Shown here: in pieces, positions 53,926-62,639 of the stretch
Numbering within the stretch: the first letter of the stretch is position 1
Layout of the letters: every line of letters begins with the position of its first letter
Source of the DNA: Calothrix sp. PCC 7507
GTDB lineage: Bacteria > Cyanobacteriota > Cyanobacteriia > Cyanobacteriales > Nostocaceae
Assembly: GCF_000316575.1 (NCBI RefSeq)
Contig: NC_019682.1
Span: 4,152,001 to 4,216,000, forward strand
Direction: 5' to 3'
Length of the DNA: 64,000 nt
Translations under genes and position numbers: made by a program
The notes under the pieces: model-generated
Database searches by the model: none
What the model was told of the DNA's origin: nothing
What the model saw: the letters and a program-made list of their open reading frames with translations, nothing else

Positions 53926-54756
53926 ATGATAGAACCCAGCACGGCAGAATATTCTGCCGATAACGCACCGCAACTGACACCAGAGCAAGCGATCGCTAAC
54001 CTGCAATCATCAGATTTAAGTCTCCGCTATTATGCTGCTTGGTGGTTGGGAAGGTTCCGGGTTAATCAGCCAGAGGTTGTAGATGCCCTAATTGCAGCCT
54101 TAGAGGATGAAGCCGACAGAACTGAACTGGGAGGTTATCCACTACGACGCAACGCCGCTAGAGCGCTGGGGAAATTAGGCGACGGCAAAGCCGTACCAAG
54201 CTTAATTAAGTGCTTGGAATGTGCCGACTTCTATGTCCGTGAAGCAGCTGCCGAATCCCTACTAATGCTGCGTGCCAAAACAGCAGCATCAGCACTAATA
54301 CAACTGCTAGATGGGGGTGTAGCAGCGGCTGTACAAGTGCCGGGACGCCCACACTTAATTCAGCCTTATGAAGCCGTGTTAGAAGCCTTGGGAGCTATTA
54401 AAGCAACTGAGGCTATTTCCCTCATTCAGCCTTTCCTAGAGCATCCAATACCACGGGTGCAGTGCGCCGCAGCCAGAGCGATGTACCAACTAACACAAGA
54501 CTCTGCCTACGGGGAGCGTTTAGTGAAAGTATTGGATAGCAGCGACCTAAAATTGCGCCGTGTTGCCTTGGGGGACTTGGGTGCAATTGGTTATTTAGCA
54601 GCAGCAGAGGCGATCGCCTCTGCCAAGGCAGAAAATAGCTTCAAACTCATTGCCCTCAAAGGATTGCTAGAACATCAACTCCCAGAGGAACTAGACAACC
54701 TCCATGTTTCTGATGATGCCATCCGGGTGATGAACCTGATGGATTCATTATTGTAG
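53926..54756 (+). CDS. cpcE: Phycocyanobilin lyase subunit E
   Basis: 276 residues of helical HEAT-like repeats with YYAAWWLGRFRVNQPEVVDAL and GGYPLRRNAARALGKLGDGK. It forms a heterodimer with CpcF that attaches phycocyanobilin to Cys84 of CpcA. The start ATG at 53926 follows cpcD closely. Unlike the usual compact cpcE-cpcF arrangement, 374 bases of repeat DNA separate it from cpcF. Confidence 0.95.
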   Translation: MIEPSTAEYSADNAPQLTPEQAIANLQSSDLSLRYYAAWWLGRFRVNQPEVVDALIAALEDEADRTELGGYPLRRNAARALGKLGDGKAVPSLIKCLECADFYVREAAAESLLMLRAKTAASALIQLLDGGVAAAVQVPGRPHLIQPYEAVLEALGAIKATEAISLIQPFLEHPIPRVQCAAARAMYQLTQDSAYGERLVKVLDSSDLKLRRVALGDLGAIGYLAAAEAIASAKAENSFKLIALKGLLEHQLPEELDNLHVSDDAIRVMNLMDSLL

Positions 54757-54925
54757 TCAAGAGTCAAGAGAGTCAAGAGTCAAGAGTCAAGAGTCCATAG
54801 TCTATAGTCAAAAGTGGCGACCATTGACTGTTGAACGCCAGTCGCCTGGGTCGGGCTAACCCTCCTAAAGCACTGGCTGATATTAACTCTTGACCGTTGA
54901 CTCTTGACCATTGACTCTTGACCGT
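54757..54925. repeat. GTCAAGA heptamer repeats after cpcE
   Basis: AAGAGTC/GTCAAGA units run from the cpcE stop to about 54815, and related TTGACTCT words recur at about 54887-54925 in the inverse orientation, so the block is also a large imperfect inverted repeat. Confidence 0.85.
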
Positions 54926-54927
54926 GC

Positions 54928-55108
54928 CAATTTTAGATTTTAAATTGCCGATTTTAGATTTTTTTGGTTCGTGCCCCGTCCGAAGTCAAGCGGAAAAAAT
55001 CCCAAATCTAAAATTTAAAATCCCCAAGCCCCGTACCCTTGCGATTCCCTGAGCGGTCGTTGGGTGGTCGGGGTCAATCCAAAATCTAAAATCTAAAATC
55101 CAAAATTG
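54928..55108. repeat. Inverted-arm dispersed element between cpcE and cpcF
   Basis: The left arm CAATTTTAGATTTTAAATTG and the right arm built of AAAATCTAAAATCCAAAATT words are inverted around a GC-richer middle (CCCCGTCCGAAGTCAAGC and so on). Same family as 21268-21439 and 56649-56810. It is a sign of insertion into the operon. Confidence 0.7.
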
Positions 55109-55130
55109 CTTGACCATTGACTCTTGACCA

Positions 55131-55733
55131 ATGACAGAAGAACTAATTCGTGCTGTCACCCTTGCAGACACACCTGCGCGCATGGTGGACGCAGTGCAAA
55201 ACTTAGCAGCAGCAAGAGATGCAGCGGCAATTCCCACCTTAATAGCCGTGTTTGGTTATAACAACCCAGCAGCAGCAGCAATAGCAGCAGCTGGCCTAAT
55301 AGAGTTGGGAGAGGTGGCAGTGCCTCAATTGCTAGAACAGATAGATGATTATAACTATGGCGCGCGGGCTTATTCGATTCGCACTTTAGCAGCGATCGCC
55401 GACCCTCGCGCCTTAGATGTATTGATCACCATAGCAGCTACTGACTTTGCCCCCACTGTTCGCCGTGCCGCAGCCAAAGGACTAGGTAACTTACACTGGC
55501 ATCAGCTAAGTGTTCCCGACAGCCAGACAGCACTCACAAGAGCATTGTCAACCTTGCTATCCATTTCCCAAGACTCAGACTGGTCAATTCGTTACGCAGC
55601 TGTTGTTGGTTTACAAGCCTTAGCAAAGATACCTGAGTTACGACACCCTATTCGGGCTAGACTCGAAGAAATGCTAGCAAGTGATCCCGAGAAGGCAGTC
55701 CGATCTCGCGTGTATTTGGCTCACAGCCAATAG
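55131..55733 (+). CDS. cpcF: Phycocyanobilin lyase subunit F
   Basis: 200 residues of HEAT-like repeats (ARMVDAVQNLAAARDAAAIP, ARAYSIRTLAAIADPRALDV, RRAAAKGLGNLHWHQL). It has no His-Cys NHCQGN motif, as expected for the lyase that does not isomerise. Partner of CpcE for CpcA Cys84. It starts 22 bases after the repeat element, with TTGACCA words and no clear ribosome site. Confidence 0.93.
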   Translation: MTEELIRAVTLADTPARMVDAVQNLAAARDAAAIPTLIAVFGYNNPAAAAIAAAGLIELGEVAVPQLLEQIDDYNYGARAYSIRTLAAIADPRALDVLITIAATDFAPTVRRAAAKGLGNLHWHQLSVPDSQTALTRALSTLLSISQDSDWSIRYAAVVGLQALAKIPELRHPIRARLEEMLASDPEKAVRSRVYLAHSQ

Positions 55734-55771
55734 CTTGTTTTACTTACCATAAAACAAAGGTAAAAGTAAAG

Positions 55772-56635
55772 ATGTCAATACCACTACTTTCATATTCTCC
55801 TACAACTCAAAATCAGCGTGTAGATGGTTACGAAGTACCCAACGAAGACACGCCAACAATTTATCGTTTAGCAGCAGCTACTTCCAATAAAGATATTGAC
55901 GCCATCATTTGGGCTGCATATCGGCAAATTTTTAGCGAACACCTAATTATCAAAAGCAACCGTCAAACCTTTTTAGAATCTCAACTGCGAAATCGGGCAA
56001 TCAACGTCCGAGATTTTATCCGGGGATTGGGTAAATCCGAAGTTTTCCGTACACAGGTAGCAGACATCAACTCTAACTACCGCTTAGTTGATATCGTCTT
56101 AAAACGGTTTTTAGGACGCGCCGCCTACAATAAAGACGAGGAAATTGCCTGGTCGATTGTGATTGGTACCAAGGGATTACATGGTTTCATCGACGCCTTA
56201 CTAGACTCTGAAGAGTACCTGCAAAACTTTGGCGATGACATCGTACCCTATCAGCGTCGTCGTTTTGGAGAACGACCTTTTAACTTAGCGAACCCCCGCT
56301 ATGCTTCTTACTGGCGCGATCGCCAGACCTTAACATATTTAGGAGGACGTTCCTTCTATACCGCCCGCATCTCAGGAGAAACTGAGAAGACAGCTATTCG
56401 TCAAGGAATTCCCGATAATTTCTTCGCACTAGCAGGGCAAATCCTTACTCCCCAAAATAATTACCAGCGCACATCCGCCACAGCAATTTCCTATATCAGA
56501 GACGTTCAGCTTTCAGATACCAGTAGCGAACCTGCAACAGCCATAGCCGGTCAACCTGCGGTAAGCAAGCCAACCGTCAAACCCACAGCAGTTTCTCTAC
56601 CCTATCGTTACATTCCTGGAATCAAAACAAATTAA
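55772..56635 (+). CDS. cpcG1: Rod-core linker CpcG1
   Basis: 287 residues. N-terminal PLLSYSPTTQNQRVDGYEVP and the linker domain (about 45-185: [55 protein letters not shown]). The C-terminal part is soluble and long, ending RYIPGIKTN. It links phycocyanin rods to the allophycocyanin core. First of four tandem cpcG copies, 38 bases after cpcF. The four are paralogues that differ mainly after residue 185. Confidence 0.95.
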   Translation: MSIPLLSYSPTTQNQRVDGYEVPNEDTPTIYRLAAATSNKDIDAIIWAAYRQIFSEHLIIKSNRQTFLESQLRNRAINVRDFIRGLGKSEVFRTQVADINSNYRLVDIVLKRFLGRAAYNKDEEIAWSIVIGTKGLHGFIDALLDSEEYLQNFGDDIVPYQRRRFGERPFNLANPRYASYWRDRQTLTYLGGRSFYTARISGETEKTAIRQGIPDNFFALAGQILTPQNNYQRTSATAISYIRDVQLSDTSSEPATAIAGQPAVSKPTVKPTAVSLPYRYIPGIKTN

Positions 56636-56648
56636 GTCAAGAGTCAAT

Positions 56649-56810
56649 CAATTTTGGATTTTGGATTGACGATTTTGGATTGACCCCTATCACGAAGATA
56701 CTTGGCTCAAGAATTTTAAATTGAGAGAAAGTTGAATTTGTTTCACCCATCTTTCTACAGGGCACAAACCAAAAAAAAATCTAAAATCTAAAACCTAAAA
56801 TCTAGAATTG
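56649..56810. repeat. Inverted-arm dispersed element between cpcG1 and cpcG2
   Basis: The left arm ATTTTGGATTTTGGATTGAC is doubled, and the right arm of AAATCTAAAATCTAAAACCT words ends at 56810. It is followed by TGACAACTGA and TAACTGA heptamers up to the cpcG2 start (56830-56900). Same family as 21268-21439 and 54928-55108. Confidence 0.7.
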
Positions 56811-56902
56811 GCAAAGTCAAAAGTTATGAGTCATGAGAAGTAACACAAATGACCAATGACCAATGACAACTGACAACTGTTAACTGATAACTGATAACTG
56901 AA

Positions 56903-57646
56903 ATGACAATACCTTTACTAGAATACAAACCCAGTTCCCAAAACCAGCGGGTTGCTGGTTACGAAGTACCTAACGAAGACACTCCCAGAATTTACCGCAT
57001 CGAAGACTATGCTTTGGAAGGCGAAGTCCAAGAACTAATTTGGGCTGCTTACCGCCAAGTTTTCAGCGAACATGTGATCCTGAAATTCTATCGCCAAGGC
57101 AATCTCGAATCTCAGCTGAAGAATAAAGCAATTACCGTGCGCGACTTCATCCGGGGTCTAGCTAAATCCGAGGCTTTTAAGACTTTAGTCATCAAGTCAA
57201 ACTCCAACTATCGCCTCGTAGAACTTGCCCTCAAACGGCTTTTAGGTCGTGCGCCTTACAACAAAGACGAAGAAATTGCTTGGTCAATCAAAATAGCTAC
57301 CCTCGGCTGGGACGGCTTCGTTGATGTTTTGCTAGAGACTCAAGAATATCAAAGCAACTTTGGTGAGAATATAGTTCCCTACCAACGCCGTCGCTATAAA
57401 GATAGACCATTTAATCTAGTGACACCCCGCTATGGGAACTACTGGCGCGATAAGCTAGAAGATGAGCGCTATAAGTCTGGCGATATCAAGAACTTCCTAG
57501 AATTAGCAAGTTCTATCCAGATTCGCCCGCTAGTCTATGCACGAGTCAATCTGGCCAATATCCAAATCCCTGACACCACCAGAAATACAAAACCTGAAGG
57601 TGTCGCCGTTTCCATCAGTCCCAGCACTAATTTCCCAGTACGGTAA
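56903..57646 (+). CDS. cpcG2: Rod-core linker CpcG2
   Basis: 247 residues. Linker domain as in CpcG1 (GYEVPNEDTPRIYRIEDYAL, FSEHVILKFYRQGNLESQLK, LLGRAPYNKDEEIAWSI). The C-terminal tail is short and soluble (DTTRNTKPEGVAVSISPSTN). The stop codon is followed immediately by a heptamer array. Numbered by position in the tandem set, as in Anabaena. Confidence 0.93.
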   Translation: MTIPLLEYKPSSQNQRVAGYEVPNEDTPRIYRIEDYALEGEVQELIWAAYRQVFSEHVILKFYRQGNLESQLKNKAITVRDFIRGLAKSEAFKTLVIKSNSNYRLVELALKRLLGRAPYNKDEEIAWSIKIATLGWDGFVDVLLETQEYQSNFGENIVPYQRRRYKDRPFNLVTPRYGNYWRDKLEDERYKSGDIKNFLELASSIQIRPLVYARVNLANIQIPDTTRNTKPEGVAVSISPSTNFPVR

Positions 57647-57881
57647 AGGGGCTAGGGACTAGGGGCTAGGGGCTAGGGGCTAGGGGCTAGGGGCTAGGGG
57701 CTAGGGGCTAGGGACTAGGGACTGAGGACTGGGGACTAGGGACTGGGGACTGGGGACTAGGAAATAGGGGCTAGTATTTATACTCAGCACTCAGGACTCA
57801 GCACTCAGGACTCAGCACTCAGGACTCAGCACTCAGCACTCAGGACTCAGCACTCAGCACTCACACTCAGCACTCAGCACT
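57647..57881. repeat. Two heptamer arrays between cpcG2 and cpcG3
   Basis: First array: GGGGCTA (with GGGACTA and GGGACTG variants) about 17 units, 57647-57775. Second array: CTCAGCA/CTCAGGA units, 57781-57881. Both are heptamers and both are purine/pyrimidine-biased on one strand. They start one base after the cpcG2 stop codon. Confidence 0.95.
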
Positions 57882-57969
57882 TTCTCCAGTGACATAGGTT
57901 TAGAAGTTGAGGGGGTTCTGCGTTATCCAAAGATTCTCACTTGCCAATTAGCAAAGGCGGATTTTTGAA

Positions 57970-58683
57970 ATGGTACTACCTCTACTCGAATATAAACCCA
58001 CAACTCAAAACCATAGAGTTCGGAACTTCGGCACGGCTGACTTAAACGAAGATACTCCTTATCTCTATCGTCTGGAAACTGCTAACTCTCCTGGCGAAAT
58101 CCAAGCACTGATTTGGGCAGCCTATCGCCAAATCTTCAACGAACAGGAGATTCTCAAATTTAACCGCCAAATTACCTTGGAAACACAACTAAAAAATCGG
58201 TCAATTACAGTCAAGGATTTTATCCGAGGCTTAGTTAAATCAGAGCGGTTTTATGAATTAGTTGTGACACCAAATAGCAATTATCGGTTAGTAGAAATCT
58301 GCCTGAAGCGGATATTGGGACGCACTCCCTATAATCGCCAAGAAGAAATTGCTTGGTCTATTCAAATAGCTACTAAAGGTTGGGGCGGGTTTGTAGATGC
58401 CCTAATTGACAGTGCAGAATACGATCAAGTCTTTGGTGATTACACCTTACCTTATCAGCGCCAACGGCGAAATACAGACCGACCGTTCAGCTTTACCCCC
58501 AGGTATGGTGCTGACTATCGTGAACGGGCAGGTATCGTCAGGAACAGGTGGTATGTCCAAACATATCAAACATCTGCAAAGAATGTTGATTGGGGTGCAT
58601 TATCAGCTGTTTTAGTGGCAATCACCTTAGGCATCACCTTCTTACTCATCCTAAATTGGTTCGGAATCAGTTCTGTCCAATAA
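57970..58683 (+). CDS. cpcG3: Membrane-anchored rod linker CpcG3 (CpcL type)
   Basis: 237 residues. The linker domain ([57 protein letters not shown]) is followed by a C-terminal hydrophobic helix ([20 protein letters not shown] plus WFG) that the other three CpcG proteins lack. This is the mark of CpcL, which anchors core-less rod phycobilisomes to the thylakoid. In Anabaena the third cpcG was linked to photosystem I/NDH energy transfer. Confidence 0.94.
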   Translation: MVLPLLEYKPTTQNHRVRNFGTADLNEDTPYLYRLETANSPGEIQALIWAAYRQIFNEQEILKFNRQITLETQLKNRSITVKDFIRGLVKSERFYELVVTPNSNYRLVEICLKRILGRTPYNRQEEIAWSIQIATKGWGGFVDALIDSAEYDQVFGDYTLPYQRQRRNTDRPFSFTPRYGADYRERAGIVRNRWYVQTYQTSAKNVDWGALSAVLVAITLGITFLLILNWFGISSVQ

Positions 58684-58795
58684 CAGAATGGGGGACAATA
58701 GGTAAAGTATGAATGAGGATTTTGAGCCATCAAGCCTCTTTCACTTTACCAAGCTAGTTTTTTGTTTAATTTATTAATAAGAGGAAAAACGCAGC

Positions 58796-59563
58796 ATGGC
58801 ACTGCCATTACTTCAATACAAACCAAGCAGTCAAAATCATCGGGTTAAAAGCTTTGGCGTCGCTGACCAAAACGAAAATACACCATATATCTACCGGATC
58901 GAAGATGTCAGTTCATACACAGACATCCAGAATATTATTTGGGCTGCTTATCGCCAAGTTTTCAGCGAACACGAAATTCTGAAGTTCAACCGCCAAAAGC
59001 AGTTGGAATCTCAATTGAAAAATGGTTCACTTTCTGTGCGCGACTTCATCCGAGGTTTAGCTAAATCCGAGGCGTTCTATCGTCTGGTTGTCTCAGTCAA
59101 CAACAACTACCGTCTAGTAGATATTACTCTCAAGCGGTTGTTGGGACGTTCAGCCTACAACAGAGAAGAAGAAATTGCTTGGTCTATTGTCATTGGCACC
59201 AAGGGTTTTAGTGGCTTTGTTGATGCGATCGTGGACTCTGAAGAGTACAGCCAAAGCTTTGGCGAAAATACCGTACCCTACCAACGCAAGCGTTTAGAAG
59301 GTCGTCCCCACAACTTGGTCACTCCTCGCTACGGCGAAGCTTTCCAAGACAAAGTTGGTACCGTCACAACCGACTGGCGCTTTACCGTGGAGAAATTCTA
59401 CACCCGCAAATTCCAAGAAAAGCGTCTTCCAGAAGGCGACCCACGCAAATATGCAGATGTCGCAGCTGAAATTACCACCAGTGGTAACTACGCGCAAAGA
59501 ATCTCTGCTTTTAGCATCGATTATCTTGCCGCAGTTCCTTACCGTGGTGGTAGCAGACGCTAG
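58796..59563 (+). CDS. cpcG4: Rod-core linker CpcG4
   Basis: 255 residues. Linker domain ([57 protein letters not shown]) and a soluble C-terminus with [13 protein letters not shown]-like sequence ending YRGGSRR. The ribosome site AAGAGGAAA precedes the ATG by about ten bases. Last gene of the locus; the next gene is on the opposite strand. Confidence 0.94.
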   Translation: MALPLLQYKPSSQNHRVKSFGVADQNENTPYIYRIEDVSSYTDIQNIIWAAYRQVFSEHEILKFNRQKQLESQLKNGSLSVRDFIRGLAKSEAFYRLVVSVNNNYRLVDITLKRLLGRSAYNREEEIAWSIVIGTKGFSGFVDAIVDSEEYSQSFGENTVPYQRKRLEGRPHNLVTPRYGEAFQDKVGTVTTDWRFTVEKFYTRKFQEKRLPEGDPRKYADVAAEITTSGNYAQRISAFSIDYLAAVPYRGGSRR

Positions 59564-59727
59564 GATTGAAAATTTGATCACTTAAAATTTTATACTGGGT
59601 CTGATTTCCGTGTTAATGTGACCACTAGCTTTCACTTCCTTGTTAGCTAGGTGTGATATTAAGTGGAGATTAGACTCAGTAGTTTTTGTAAATGATACTG
59701 AGGGCATAACTATTGACAGATGAAACA

Positions 59728-60381
59728 TTATACTCCCTTACAAAGAACTTGGATTTCTGTGTTGAGATTAGAGCGGGCAGATTGTTCAGCCACCTCAAAC
59801 ATCAAAGGTGTAGAATAAATGCGATCGCACTCCAAAAATCGTTGTAAAACTTGGCTGCGACCCATAATATAGTCTGCTTCTGACACCCAAGCATATTCTT
59901 GACGAATAGCATCAGCATATTCCCGATACTCGACTGGGTTAGCAGCTAAAATTGCTAAATCTGCATCAAGTAAGACTTGACTATCAAAGTCGTCCGCTTC
60001 AGCATGATGTTGTTTTGTATTTAGAATTAGACGGGTAACCGTAGCAATATTATTGAGTGGAATACCCAAATTAATTAGTAATTTATCAGCATACTCAGCG
60101 CTTCTTTCTTCGTTATTTTGAGCTTGAGTGTCATAAATAATATCGTGAAACCAAGCAGCTAACTGCACAGCGAGCAAGTCTTTTGTGTAGACTTGCAAAG
60201 TCTCAATGGTGCTAAGGACGTGGTGAATATGTTGTAGCGTATGATAGTAGCGCTTAGGATTAGAATAAGCTGCAACTAGATCATTAAAAGCAGTCTCAGT
60301 TGCGACTTGGTCAAGACCAAAAGGTTCAAGTATCCGCTGCCAGTGGCAAAATAAAATAACCCTTAAGTTTTCTGTAGGCAT
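59728..60381 (-). CDS. HD-domain predicted metal-dependent phosphohydrolase
   Basis: 217 residues from the ATG at 60381; a GTG frame start at 60441 lies in spacer repeat DNA and is rejected. HD-type metal ligands are visible as RYYHTLQHIHHVL and AAWFHDIIYD, with a later Asp in LLDADLAIL and KQHHAEADDFDSQVL. The family is annotated as predicted HD phosphohydrolase, with nucleotides as likely substrates. It is convergent with cpcG4. The real target is unknown. Confidence 0.85.
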   Translation of the reverse strand: MPTENLRVILFCHWQRILEPFGLDQVATETAFNDLVAAYSNPKRYYHTLQHIHHVLSTIETLQVYTKDLLAVQLAAWFHDIIYDTQAQNNEERSAEYADKLLINLGIPLNNIATVTRLILNTKQHHAEADDFDSQVLLDADLAILAANPVEYREYADAIRQEYAWVSEADYIMGRSQVLQRFLECDRIYSTPLMFEVAEQSARSNLNTEIQVLCKGV

Positions 60382-60450
60382 ATAGCCGTTCCCATTCAGA
60401 TGCGGTACAAAATTATATCGCAAGCAGTAGGGGCAGGGCACTGCCCACCT
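60382..60450. repeat. Dispersed palindromic repeat (CCCATTCAGATG family), copy 2
   Basis: ATAGCCGTTCCCATTCAGAT, then GGTACAAAATTATATC, then GGGGCAGGGCACTGCCC match copy 1 at 23888-23957 with changes. It directly precedes the HD gene start and adjoins the next inverted-repeat element. Confidence 0.7.
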
Positions 60451-60649
60451 GTGTCAACTTAAGACCTAGCGAATAGAATTCGCGGCTAGACAGGCGAAGT
60501 CCGCGGAGGCGGACTAAGGTCAAATTAAGGTTTTTTAATCTGCGGAGGCAGGTTTTGTCTGTGTAGCCGAGCCAGCGCCGTGGGCGGGTTTCCCGACTTG
60601 AGGCGACTGGCGTGCGGTTTATAACCGCCGATTTTGCTTAAGTTGACAC
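60451..60649. repeat. MITE-like element with perfect 13-bp GTGTCAACTTAAG ends
   Basis: 199 bp. GTGTCAACTTAAG (60451-60463) and CTTAAGTTGACAC (60637-60649) are exact inverted repeats. The interior contains CGAATAGAATTCG and GTCCGCGGAGGCGGAC palindromes. Flanks CCCACCT on the left and CAATGGGCA on the right recur around the element at 9440-9592 in the opposite orientation. No coding region. Confidence 0.8.
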
Positions 60650-60747
60650 CAATGGGCACGCCGTGACCTTACTCAAGTATTTAGTTGGCTGAAAATGAGT
60701 AGTTAGAGACTCACATCAGTGTCTAGGCTCCAACTCATGACCAATAG

Positions 60748-61521
60748 CTAAAATTTATCTTTCAATCCCCGTATACGGGCAAAAGTTTGCACTGGGTCAT
60801 TACTCTTCACAGCTAATTGTAATGACGGTTGCTCCCAACGTAAAAAAGGATTTGTAAGTTTCTCTACTCCCAATAATGAGGGAACAGTAGCTTCTCCCCG
60901 ACTACGGTATGCCTCTACCTCATCGTAGCGCTCTTGTAAATCAGTGTTACCAGCATCAACCGTGAGAGCAAATTGCAGATTTTTTAAGGTGTACTCGTGG
61001 GCGCACCAAACATGCGTATTATCAGGTAAAGACCGAAGTTTATTTAAAGACTCTACCATTTGTGACGGTGTCCCTTCAAATAAGCGCCCACAACCGCCAG
61101 CAAACAAAGTATCACCGCAAAATAAATCCCCTGTTTCACCAACATCTTGAGGAGGAAAGTAATAAGCTATGTGAGCGCGAGTATGTCCAGGAACAAAGAT
61201 AACTTCAGCGACTCTGTCAGCAAACTGAACACGCGAACCATCTTGCAAAAACACTTGCTGTCCGGGAATTCTTCCTCGATCCTCGGCTCCACCATAAACT
61301 GTCACTTGGGGAAATTTTTGGATTAGTTGCTGATTACCACCCACATGGTCGTGATGGTGGTGTGTGTTAAAAATCGCCACCAACTCTGCTTTTAGTTCTG
61401 CAAGGTGCTGCAGCACTGGTTCCGCTTCAGCTGGATCAACAACAGCCGCAATATTATGTGTGCAGTCATGCAGCAAGAATATGTAGTTGTCCGAGAGCGC
61501 CTTAAGACGAATGACCTGCAT
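60748..61521 (-). CDS. gloB: Hydroxyacylglutathione hydrolase (glyoxalase II)
   Basis: 257 residues from the ATG at 61521; 26 extra upstream residues are possible but unlike the family. Metallo-beta-lactamase fold with the dinuclear metal motif [10 protein letters not shown], Asp in [17 protein letters not shown], and His in [15 protein letters not shown]. The C-terminal domain [12 protein letters not shown] and the end [11 protein letters not shown] are typical. It hydrolyses S-lactoylglutathione to lactate and glutathione in methylglyoxal detoxification. Confidence 0.94.
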   Translation of the reverse strand: MQVIRLKALSDNYIFLLHDCTHNIAAVVDPAEAEPVLQHLAELKAELVAIFNTHHHHDHVGGNQQLIQKFPQVTVYGGAEDRGRIPGQQVFLQDGSRVQFADRVAEVIFVPGHTRAHIAYYFPPQDVGETGDLFCGDTLFAGGCGRLFEGTPSQMVESLNKLRSLPDNTHVWCAHEYTLKNLQFALTVDAGNTDLQERYDEVEAYRSRGEATVPSLLGVEKLTNPFLRWEQPSLQLAVKSNDPVQTFARIRGLKDKF

Positions 61522-61926
61522 TAGCTCTGCTTTCCCCACAAATAGATTTGGATTAATCGGCAATCTTAAACCCCAGTGAACATGCACCAGTTCTATCAAG
61601 CGTTTATGCTGCCTTCATTATAGCTACGATTTACTGCCGACATATATTATACACAACCGTAATTTTACTGAAGATATAGTGAAAAATAGTAAAACCACGT
61701 TGATTTATCAGTAAAAATTCCCTGGAAATACCCGTAATCAGGAAGTTAGATTAATTTTGGTATGTTTTGTTCCCGATATATCAAAAAGATTTGGTATCAG
61801 GAAGCAATAATACTTACTTCGGCATCAGTCAAAATTAATAATTATTTTTTGGCTGTTTTTTGGATAAAGGTTAAGCATCTTTTCATCATCAGTTTCATCA
61901 TCAGTTGCATCATCTACAGGAAAAAT
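61522..61926. other. AT-rich spacer
   Basis: Divergent region upstream of gloB and the small gene that follows. It holds a short CATCATCAGTT direct repeat near 61884-61914. No gene is seen. An in-frame TTG-led extension of the following gene through this region gives a low-complexity hydrophobic peptide and is rejected. Confidence 0.5.
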
Positions 61927-62154
61927 ATGAATTACAAAGCTTCCATCTACCAACCTGTTAATAATCAAACAGAAATAGCGGTTAAGAAAATCGTAGACCG
62001 CATCCTTTTTTCAGGGCGCATGAGTCGTCAAGATTATACTTTGCTCACATCTGCTGTATTAAATCATAGTGATTTGAGCGATGAAGAACGTCGTCAGATT
62101 AATCGCATCTTTGACCGTATACAGACAGGGCAACTACAATTAGTTAACTGGTAA
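61927..62154 (+). CDS. Small conserved cyanobacterial protein
   Basis: 75 residues from the ATG at 61927 with ACAGGAA just upstream. Helical and charged: EIAVKKIVDRILFSGRMSRQ, DYTLLTSAVLNHSDLSDEER, then RQINRIFDRIQTGQLQLVNW. I recognise this SRQDY...LLTSA...LSDEERRQINRIFD...G.L.L.. pattern from short uncharacterised proteins of filamentous cyanobacteria but know no function. No cysteine pair, signal peptide or membrane segment. Confidence 0.75.
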   Translation: MNYKASIYQPVNNQTEIAVKKIVDRILFSGRMSRQDYTLLTSAVLNHSDLSDEERRQINRIFDRIQTGQLQLVNW

Positions 62155-62639
62155 CTTATCTACCTCTTGTTTAGAACTTGATTGTACATAACTTAGTATT
62201 TCCAATATCCAAATTTGGGAATACTAAGCTAGTAATATAGCCAATTAAATTGACAGTATAAATCTGTTAGTTTTTTTATACAAGAATCCTCAATGATTCC
62301 TGAAAAATTTTAAGTATCTGTAGAGTGGGTATTGCCCATCATAAATGTAACTCAAAAATCTAATCGGATAGCTATCTTAGTATTTCTATATAAAAAATCA
62401 GTTTTTTTTCAGTATAAACACTATTGTTTGATGCTTGATTAGCTAGAGCATCTGTAATTATCAGTAATATCTCTGTAGGAATAACAGTAATAATTAATAT
62501 AGATTGTTGGTGTATTTTTACTAAAGAATTACCTACTTTATTAAGACAAACCAATAGTCAATAATTGACTTAGTTATCTTTGTGCTACCTAATTCATGAA
62601 TCTTTTATTATGTACATACACTATTCTTAGTTAAATATT
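62155..62639. other. AT-rich spacer before the glycosyltransferase
   Basis: 485 bases with no gene. It contains one weak GTGGGTATTGCCCA palindrome (62326-62339) of the type seen elsewhere in the window. Nothing else was recognised. Confidence 0.5.

Noticed and set aside
61762-61926. 55-residue upstream extension of the small conserved protein
   Set aside because: It starts at a weak codon, is low-complexity and hydrophobic, and the ATG at 61927 has a better ribosome site.
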